NCBI GenBank assembly: GCA_028710415.1
Contig: JAQTUE010000009.1
Location: forward strand, 1 to 64,000
Length of the DNA: 64,000 nt
Source of the DNA: Paludibacter sp.
GTDB taxonomy: Bacteria > Bacteroidota > Bacteroidia > Bacteroidales > Paludibacteraceae
Reading direction: 5' to 3'
In this document: positions 55,156 to 64,000 of the stretch, piece by piece
Layout: each line of letters begins with the position of its first letter
Position numbering within the stretch: position 1 is the stretch's first letter
Program-made: the position numbers and the translations under genes
The notes under the pieces: model-generated
What the model was told of the DNA's origin: nothing
The model's database searches: none
What the model saw: the letters and a program-made list of their open reading frames with translations, nothing else

Positions 55156-56316
55156 TCATCGGTAATCGTATTCGAAACTAATCTCCTTTTGGATTATCCC
55201 TTTTTTGTCAATCATTTTTATCGATTTGACATTGCTCATTTCGTTATAGTTAAAAACATATTGATTTGTGAAATTATCATCAATATTATCTGATTTCTTG
55301 GCAGACTTGCAGAGCACTGAATTTAGCTGCCCGAGTGTATTATATCCCAACTCAAATTGATCAACTGCGTCTTGATTATTATCTATAAATGAAATTAATG
55401 ACATTTTATTCAAGTCATATTTTCTATTTATATGCAAGGACTTATTTAACCCCTTAATATCTTTCCCTGTTAATTGACCGTTATTGTATTGATAAAAAAT
55501 CATATCATTTTCATTATTGACATTTCCCTGAATGATTGAAAACAAAGCATTATCTACATAGTAATAATTGATGGAGTCGATGGTTCTTCCTTTTTTATCG
55601 ATATTCAATATTGTCATTAGCTTTCCATCATCTGTATATAAGTATTTCTTTCCTGATACGAATTTCCGTTTATATGTTTCTTTATTATCCCGGAAAATCA
55701 TTTTACTTAACAGAAGTCCATGGGCATATTGGCTCTCTTCAGCGGTAATGTAACTTTTAGTTGAATTATCGATAGTACAATAATACAATGATTCCTTTTG
55801 CTTAATATTTTTGATTTCTGTTGTATTGTCCTGATCAAACCGGGTATTAGAAACCAGATTATCATCTTTGTCGAATACGATATTCTCTCCGGTTTTAGTA
55901 TCAGGCAGCCTATAGTCGATAGTAATCAAAGAGTCTGTTTGTTTCAATAAAAGAGTATATAACAATCTGTTCTTATATAAAGATCTCACAATCATTGTAG
56001 AATCGACAGGTATATATTTGAAAAAATTATTGTTTAGGGTGGCGGAGAATTCTTTCAAGATAATATTCTTATCAGAAAATAATTTATCTTCCTTTAAATT
56101 ATTTTTGAAAAACACATCATTATCAATATGGTTTATGTTGCCATAGGCAACTATCCAAGGCGTTACAATCCAAACCGGTACATTGATATCAAAATTATTG
56201 AATACTTGCGACCAGATGGTGTAATTCAGGTAGTTGTTTGCCGATGTTTTACTCTTTGTTTGTCCAAAACAACTCAAACTAAGTAATACTAAAAAAATTA
56301 AGATGTTTTTTTTCAT
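55156..56316 (-). CDS. Secreted hypothetical protein
   Basis: 386 residues. Signal peptide (KKNILIFLVLLSLSCFG; a Cys is present, so a lipoprotein is possible). The mature protein is rich in short Y/F-D/N-G-x-L repeats (YTDDGKLMTI, QYNNGQLTGK, GYNTLGQLNS), like YD/RHS-type beta-strand repeats. I recognise no family. It lies in a run of minus-strand secreted genes with long spacers, so it is probably transcribed alone. Confidence 0.6.
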   Translation of the reverse strand: MKKNILIFLVLLSLSCFGQTKSKTSANNYLNYTIWSQVFNNFDINVPVWIVTPWIVAYGNINHIDNDVFFKNNLKEDKLFSDKNIILKEFSATLNNNFFKYIPVDSTMIVRSLYKNRLLYTLLLKQTDSLITIDYRLPDTKTGENIVFDKDDNLVSNTRFDQDNTTEIKNIKQKESLYYCTIDNSTKSYITAEESQYAHGLLLSKMIFRDNKETYKRKFVSGKKYLYTDDGKLMTILNIDKKGRTIDSINYYYVDNALFSIIQGNVNNENDMIFYQYNNGQLTGKDIKGLNKSLHINRKYDLNKMSLISFIDNNQDAVDQFELGYNTLGQLNSVLCKSAKKSDNIDDNFTNQYVFNYNEMSNVKSIKMIDKKGIIQKEISFEYDYR

Positions 56317-56449
56317 AAGTATATAAATTTTAATTTAGTGGTCGGATAAACCCAATTTTTAATATGCCAATTCTGCTATCATCCACGTTCTATTCTTGTA
56401 AAAAACAGGACATTATATCCTTTCCATTACTTACACTGCCACATTGCGC

Positions 56450-58781
<2,332 letters not shown>

Positions 58782-59921
58782 TCATCGCTTACTCCCCTCC
58801 ATATATAATTTAAATTCTTTGTCAAACATAACATTAGCCGGAATCACCACCTTACCACCAGTAAATATTACACTAAAAACAACACCTGTTTCCATTATGG
58901 AGTAGTTGACTCTTTCAGCCTTCCAATATTGTGATTTCCCAGAAAGTATAGCCCCTAATTTATATTTGACAATTGTGTCATTCTTTGAAGAATATATGTT
59001 TATCGTGCTTAATTTGTCGTTCTTATTAATAGTTAGATGCACTAAAACCCATTGATCTTTCACAGTACTGATATTGGATAGGTTCAAATCATCGATTAAT
59101 TCCGGATAAAATTTATAGTGTAAATTTGATCCTTTATATGAAGTACCCAGACCGCGTGAATTGGAAGGTCGCAAATTAACTTTTTCATAAATATTAAAGT
59201 TTTCATTGGCAACATATCCCTGAATTAAAATTTTTTGCTTGTCTTTATATTCATAACCCATTGACACTCCCTTGACAAACATTCCGTTTTCAAAGTACTC
59301 ATCGCTTAACTTTTCTTCTGTGTCTGGCTGAAAGAAACTCCACTTGCCGTTCATTTTTCCATCATCACAATGTCCTGATATAATGTAAGCACCCCTACCC
59401 ATATTACCTGGCACAAAAGAGCCTTTATACTCCCCAAAACCATTAACTACTTTGGATTCTCCACCTCTGGTATAATAACATCCAATCAAAGGCACATCAT
59501 TTGTGAATTTGATTATCTTTTCGGTATTCCCATTGTCATAAAAATACCTCCAAATGCCATCTCTAACATCGTCTTTGTAGAATCCCCTTTCCTTGACTTT
59601 TCCATTTTTGTAATAATAGATTGCATCCCCATTTAACTTATTGTTTAAAACACAACCTTCAAGGGCAATTTTTCCGTTTATATAATAATCCTTGAAATTT
59701 CCAGTGACATTGCAATAAATTGAATCCAGCTTACCAATTCTATAATAATCAGCATAACTACGCTCGCTTATAAATCCTTTGTAGTTATAATTGATTATGA
59801 TTGTATTATCATTTTGAATTTCCAAGCAATTGGGAATTTCGAATTTGTTTGGCAACTCTACTGCTTCTGTTTTAAAGCAAAAAAATAGTAGAATGAGGAT
59901 AGTAATTTTTTGAGCGTTCAT
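58782..59921 (-). CDS. MORN-repeat (YwqK-like) secreted protein
   Basis: 379 residues from ATG 59921 (MNAQKITILILLFFC, a signal peptide). A TTG-initiated reading from 59987 would overlap the upstream gene but misplace the signal, and ATG 59933 is also possible. MORN-like Y-x-x-G repeats occur at about 45-130 (YYINGKIALEG, YYKNGKVKERG, YFYDNGNTEK), with another at about 165-210. The C-terminal 100 residues (DQWVLVHLTINKND...) resemble a TonB-C-like or unknown beta domain. The YwqK group is named for toxin immunity in Bacillus, but in Bacteroidota such proteins are envelope proteins of unknown role. Close spacing suggests co-transcription with the upstream barrel gene. Confidence 0.7.
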   Translation of the reverse strand: MNAQKITILILLFFCFKTEAVELPNKFEIPNCLEIQNDNTIIINYNYKGFISERSYADYYRIGKLDSIYCNVTGNFKDYYINGKIALEGCVLNNKLNGDAIYYYKNGKVKERGFYKDDVRDGIWRYFYDNGNTEKIIKFTNDVPLIGCYYTRGGESKVVNGFGEYKGSFVPGNMGRGAYIISGHCDDGKMNGKWSFFQPDTEEKLSDEYFENGMFVKGVSMGYEYKDKQKILIQGYVANENFNIYEKVNLRPSNSRGLGTSYKGSNLHYKFYPELIDDLNLSNISTVKDQWVLVHLTINKNDKLSTINIYSSKNDTIVKYKLGAILSGKSQYWKAERVNYSIMETGVVFSVIFTGGKVVIPANVMFDKEFKLYMEGSKR

Positions 59922-59983
59922 ATGCAAATCCATTATTTTGTTAACTGAGTCGATAACTTCACCCGAACCTAAAACAATATTTA

Positions 59984-60799
59984 TCAAAGATTAAATCGAA
60001 GCCCAACATTTAGCCCTAAACTACCAAACGGATATTTCTGTTTGACATCGGTACCCGGCATTAACTCCGGCGAAGCAACATTGGGGTTGTACGTATAATT
60101 ATCAACATAGTGAATCTGCTTGTACTTTGTTTTCAGGTTTAATGTTTCCTCTGCCCCGTTGTAACTAACGTATGTATATAGCCCTTCTGTAGGCGCATAC
60201 GATAAATTTATACTCGAGATTTCACCCAAAATGGATATTTTTTCATTCAGCTTATACATTGCCCCAATGGCAGCACTCACGCCATAAGCCAAACCTCCAC
60301 TCTTTCTAAAATCATAAACAGTAATATTGTTATTTTCTGCGTATTTACCAGAATAATAAATATTACCCGAACCAATAACAAACCCAAATTTCACATACGG
60401 ATTTATCTTGTATAAATCTGTTGCAAGAACGATTGAAGGATTAAAGCGAAGCATCGTAGAGTAGATGCTTGTATTCTCTGTATTATCCGGCTGTTTATTA
60501 AGTGCATCAAATTTATCACCCAACAGGTACGAAATTCCTAATTCCACCCCTAAATTTTTATTGACCATGTATCCGATAACACCTCCCAAATTTACCCCTT
60601 GCCCCAATGACACATCAATATGCTGAGTAGTTATTGAATTGGTTGTTTTTGTGTAGTTGTAAAACCCAGCTATATTTTCGGAACTCATTTGAGTAGCTGC
60701 GCCAGCACTTATGTTTACATAAACTCTTTGTGCCAATACTTTGTGCGCAAACAAACAAATGATAACTGTAATGAATAAAGTCACTGATTTTCTTTTCAT
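59984..60799 (-). CDS. Outer-membrane beta-barrel protein
   Basis: 271 residues. The signal peptide ends with KVLA. About eight alternating amphipathic strands follow, with GVIGYMVNKNLGVELGISYL and AAIGAMYKLNEKISILGEIS. The last strand is GSLGLNVGLRFNL, ending in an aromatic-x-Leu like OmpA-type or PorT-like barrels. It lies directly upstream of the MORN gene on the same strand, 60-odd bases between stop and likely start. Function unknown; a structural or adhesion role is likely. Confidence 0.78.
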   Translation of the reverse strand: MKRKSVTLFITVIICLFAHKVLAQRVYVNISAGAATQMSSENIAGFYNYTKTTNSITTQHIDVSLGQGVNLGGVIGYMVNKNLGVELGISYLLGDKFDALNKQPDNTENTSIYSTMLRFNPSIVLATDLYKINPYVKFGFVIGSGNIYYSGKYAENNNITVYDFRKSGGLAYGVSAAIGAMYKLNEKISILGEISSINLSYAPTEGLYTYVSYNGAEETLNLKTKYKQIHYVDNYTYNPNVASPELMPGTDVKQKYPFGSLGLNVGLRFNL

Positions 60800-61104
60800 C
60801 TTTCGTTCATTTTAAATTCAACTGATCGTCAGCATATACGTCCATTTTGAGAGCCTGACCGTGTTAATTTCCCCTTTTTCGTATTTAATCTGACAATAGC
60901 ATTTTATCCCATTAACCTGTAATCAAATATAAGTTAGATGTAAGCTTTTTATCAATTGAATGAAAAATTAATAAGGAAGTTGATTATTGCTACTAATAAT
61001 CTACTTCAAAACTACGATTTATTATTTTTCAACTAATTATTTCTTATATTTAACTCACAACACCCCATAGTCACACTTTCACTATCCTACTGTTTTACAA
61101 AAAA
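60800..61104. other. Spacer, no gene seen
   Basis: 305 AT-rich bases. I find no open frame, hairpin or repeat of note. Confidence 0.5.
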
Positions 61105-62055
61105 CTACATCTTTTGCAAATCCAAGAAGCCTTTTACTTTCAACCATTTTTCACAGGCTTCAGGCCACGTGGATTCGGTATTTGTTGATTTACCCATACC
61201 GTAACCATGTTTTCCTGTCTGGTAAAGGTGAAGTTCGCAGGGAATTTTAAACTTTTGCAAAGCCAAGGCATAGTTTATACTGTTTTGTACAGGCACAGCG
61301 TCATCATCCAAAGAATGAACCATAAAAGCCGGTGGAGTTTCACTGTTTACCTGCAACTCGTTAGAGAAATGTTTCACCAATTCAGGCGCTGGCTTACCGC
61401 CAAGCAAATTAACACGCGAGCCCCAATGGGTTACGTTCGAATCCATGGAGATCACCGGATAAATAAGTAACGAGAAATCGGGTCTGGCACTGGTTAAATC
61501 CTCCGGTTCATATACCTTCTCATTGAAATGAGTGGAAAGGGTTGATGCCAGATGTCCACCTGCAGAGAATCCCATGATTCCAATTTTAGTTGGGTCGATT
61601 CCCCATTCTTTTGCACGCTGCCGAACAAGACGTATTGCCCTTTGTCCATCCTGCATAGGGGCAATAGATTTATTATTCATGATACTATCGTCCGGCATAC
61701 GGTATTTCAGTACAAAAGCCGTTACGCCCAAACTATTCAGCCATTTGGCCACCTGCGCCCCTTCATGTTTGATGGCTAGTCCCACATAAGCACCACCCGG
61801 ACAAATAACAACTGCAGTACCGTTTGATTTTTCTTTAGGAGCTGGATACACTTCGAGGTTGGGATTGACAATGGAATGTTTATCAACCCAACTCGCACTG
61901 GTATCGATCCTCTGTTTGAATTTGTCGTTGTGTATAGCCCCGGGAACCTTTCCGTTCCAAAGGTCGATTACGTTACTTTGACCGAAAAGATTTCCGGATA
62001 CCATAATAAGGCAAATTAATGCCAACATTGTTTGTTTAAATTTAAAGATACTCAT
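61105..62055 (-). CDS. Secreted alpha/beta-hydrolase esterase (BD-FAE/xylan esterase-like)
   Basis: 316 residues from ATG 62055 (MSIFKFKQTMLALICLI signal peptide, cleaved near LFGQS). An upstream in-frame ATG at 62079 is less good. The oxyanion motif is CPGGAYVG, the nucleophile elbow GFSAGGH, the catalytic Asp in HSLDDDAVP and the His in TGKHGYGMG. It resembles the BD-FAE/acetyl-esterase group that deacetylates xylan oligosaccharides. It follows the truncated GH2 gene on the same strand. Confidence 0.85.
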   Translation of the reverse strand: MSIFKFKQTMLALICLIMVSGNLFGQSNVIDLWNGKVPGAIHNDKFKQRIDTSASWVDKHSIVNPNLEVYPAPKEKSNGTAVVICPGGAYVGLAIKHEGAQVAKWLNSLGVTAFVLKYRMPDDSIMNNKSIAPMQDGQRAIRLVRQRAKEWGIDPTKIGIMGFSAGGHLASTLSTHFNEKVYEPEDLTSARPDFSLLIYPVISMDSNVTHWGSRVNLLGGKPAPELVKHFSNELQVNSETPPAFMVHSLDDDAVPVQNSINYALALQKFKIPCELHLYQTGKHGYGMGKSTNTESTWPEACEKWLKVKGFLDLQKM

Positions 62056-62201
62056 TTTGTTGTTTTTTTTTATACTCATTTCAAATTGGGTTGAATTATC
62101 TAATTACTTCAGTAAAGTATGAATTTATTTGTCAGTTTTATCCTGTGTTTGTAATGCTTCGGCCATTGGAATACCAACTTTCACAAGGTTTTTTATGACC
62201 T

Positions 62202-63455
62202 TTAAGTAAAAAAACTTTGAGCCAGAAAATCACGCTTCCACCATTGGTAGAAATACTTAGAATAATCGTTATTATTTTTCCCGATTTTCCAGCAATCGAA
62301 TGACTCGTCCATAACCAGTAAGCCTAATCTATCACAGGCATTCAAAAATGCTTCAGAAGGTGGATTGTGAGAAGTCCTGACAGCGTTGAAACCACCTGCT
62401 TTGAGTAATTCAACTTTGCGCTCCTCGGCACGATCAAAAGCAGCAGCACCTAAGCAACCATTATCATGATGAACGCAACCTTCGTTTATTTTCATTGTTT
62501 TGCCGTTAAGTTGAAATCCGTTTTCGGCAGTAAATTGGATGGAACGAATACCAAAACCGGTTTTAGTATCATCAAGCACCTTTTTATCTTTTAATACTTG
62601 AATCTGAGCCTGATACAAATAGGGGGTTTCAGGTGTCCAACACATAGGATTTGACACGTGTATGGTTTGGATGATTTCCTTTTCACAGTTAGCAGGAATC
62701 TCAATTTGGACCTGACAATTCCCTGCAATTTTAGAACTCTTATTCCAAAGTAGAGTTTTAACAATAATACTTTGGGTTGATGAAGTTTCATTTTTAACCA
62801 CCGATTTCACCAGTATAGTTGCCTTCTTAGTAGACACTACAGGAGTCGAGATGGCTGCACCCCAATGCACTACATGTACAGGATTGGTAATCATCATCCA
62901 AACGTGGCGATAGATACCTGAACCACTGTACCAACGGCTGTTTACCTGCTGAGAGTTGTCAACCCGAACAGCGATTACGTTTTCTTTTCCGAAATTCAGA
63001 TAGGGTGCAAGGTCGTAGCTGAACGATGTGTAGCCATACGGATGAACACCCAGCGATTTTCCGTTGATAAAGACTTCGGAATTCATATAAACACCTTCAA
63101 AATAAATAGCTATTTTCTCAGCTTTCCATTCATCGGGTGCCTGAAAGGTTTTCCGATACCAGCCTATCCCCGCAGGGAAATATCCTCCTGCACCTTTTGT
63201 CGGATTCTTAGGGTTTACTTTTCCTTCAATGCTCCAGTCGTGAGGCAAATCAAGTTTACGCCAACTCTCATCATTGTAATCCTTTGATTTGGCTTCAGGA
63301 GTATCGCCCAAAAAGAATTTCCAGTCAAAGTCAAATAACTGTTTCCTTTCTATGCCGTTTTGTGCATAAACTGAAAAAGAGCAAAAAAATAATGTGAATA
63401 CCAAAACTATTTGTTTGGCAAATTGATTTTTTTTATATGAATCTAAGTTATCCAT
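62202..63455 (-). pseudogene. GH2 beta-galactosidase-type gene, truncated before the catalytic acid
   Basis: 417 residues: signal peptide (to VYAQ), sugar-binding jelly roll about 35-205 (FDFDWKFFLGD, LPHDWSIEG), Ig-like domain about 205-320, and the start of the barrel (INEGCVHHDNGCLGAAAFDR, TSHNPPSEAFL, MDESFDCW). It ends QWWKRDFLAQSFFT. A normal enzyme continues for 400 or more residues with the N-E acid/base and E nucleophile, all missing here. Just past the break, another frame reads LVKVGIPMAEALQTQDKTDK, which may be the tail of a different gene joined by deletion. It cannot hydrolyse substrate. Confidence 0.85.
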
Positions 63456-63515
63456 TTCGTTCCGTTTTTATCTATTGATTAAATTTCACAGTACAATCTA
63501 TCTGTTAGTAATCAA

Positions 63516-64000
63516 TTATTTCGCAATATATTCCATAATAAAACCAAAGTGATATGGCTTATTTCCCGGATTGGTGTATTTTTCCATTGTTTTAGCTCCC
63601 CAGGTATCATCACCTCCCACCCCGTGAATATTCAAATCGATATTCAGATTAATAAAATCTCGTTTCGGAAGCTGATAATCGTGCCGTGTGTTTTCCAAAT
63701 CATCTTCTGCATATGGCCATGCCCGGAAATTGAGGGGCTGTAAACCTGTAATTTTAATGGTTTCATTGTTTTGTTTCCTTAAGGAAAACCAACGTACATC
63801 GCAACGATTTGCATTATCCTGTGGAGCAGGATAGTGCACCACGAAATTATCTAATCCTGAATGGTATAAACCAATCAACGAAGCTGTTTTCCTGTCGGGA
63901 TAATTTCAAACGGTCCGCGGCCATACCAGTCGATGGTACTATATTCTTCCGGAACTCGAACCCTCATGCCAAATTTTGGGATCAAAGGAATGGTATCGTT
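63516..64000 (-). pseudogene. Second GH2 gene, C-terminal part with a frameshift (runs off the window)
   Basis: The clean stretch (to about 63878) encodes the last domain of a large beta-galactosidase: IGLYHSGLDNFVVHYPAPQD...RCDVRWFSLRK...FINLNIDLNIHGVGGDDTWG. Upstream the frame WYGRGPFE is followed by a one-base deletion at 63904-63907: the plus strand reads taatttc where taattttc is expected. Restoring the base gives NYPDRKTASLIGLYHSG in continuous frame. The gene starts beyond the right edge. A single missing base in a homopolymer could also be an assembly error. Confidence 0.75.

Overview
The window comes from a Bacteroidota genome, most likely a glycan-degrading member of the Bacteroidales or a neighbouring order. 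The evidence is a SusC/SusD/SusE locus, many Bacteroidota-type promoters (-7 element TAnnTTTG), lipoprotein signal peptides, TonB-domain proteins and one protein with a type IX secretion (T9SS) C-terminal sorting domain. Base composition is AT-rich. I cannot name the species.

Layout. 1-7.2 kb is a decayed accessory region: a REP-like inverted repeat, a duplicated gene start flanking a DUF1016/YhcG nuclease gene with an in-frame nonsense codon, a VIT/VWA/DUF2135 gene also broken by a nonsense codon, and an apparently intact Schlafen-AlbA_2 regulator. 7.2-9.6 kb is a minus-strand operon (membrane protein, winged-helix regulator, creD) with two matching palindromes that look like operators. 10.0-15.6 kb holds a SusR-like (DUF6377) membrane regulator, a GH13 alpha-amylase and a GH31 alpha-glucosidase. 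16.2-20.2 kb has single genes (lipoprotein, ABM-domain protein, HtrA-type protease, RibD-like reductase), a beta-barrel gene remnant and a remarkable nested inverted repeat. 20.4-22.5 kb is an M13 metallopeptidase.

22.7-37.8 kb is the main functional locus: a second SusR-like regulator followed by susC, susD, susE, a GH66 dextranase-like enzyme, a second GH31 and a large six-hairpin glycosidase with a carbohydrate-binding tail. The GH66 plus GH31 pairing points to dextran or another alpha-1,6-glucan. SusCDE would capture and import, GH66 would cut the chain, and GH31 plus the six-hairpin enzyme would trim the oligosaccharides. 37.8-38.7 kb is gene-free and rich in repeats. 38.7-42.6 kb carries a glycosyltransferase, lysA and lysC on the minus strand. 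42.7-51.3 kb is mostly housekeeping: a GH9-deacetylase fusion, tRNA-His, an AlkD-like protein, a Fur-family regulator, purA, a T9SS-exported phosphatase, a zinc metallopeptidase and tRNA-Arg.

51.4-64.0 kb is a second accessory region, all on the minus strand: a frameshifted Fic gene, a protein with three TonB C-terminal domains, several unknown secreted proteins, a tandem CE1-type esterase, a YwqK/MORN protein with an outer-membrane barrel, an alpha/beta-hydrolase esterase, and two broken GH2 genes at the right edge. The esterases beside GH2 genes suggest the remains of a plant-polysaccharide locus.

Strongest oddities: clustered gene decay at both ends, the nested palindrome around an 11-bp tandem array at 17.0 kb, the 186-bp imperfect inverted repeat at 38.2 kb, families of 7-, 9- and 11-bp tandem repeats confined to spacers, two tRNAs with unusual structure, and a TonB protein with three tandem C-terminal domains. 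Assignments come from reading the sequence by eye; no database search was run.
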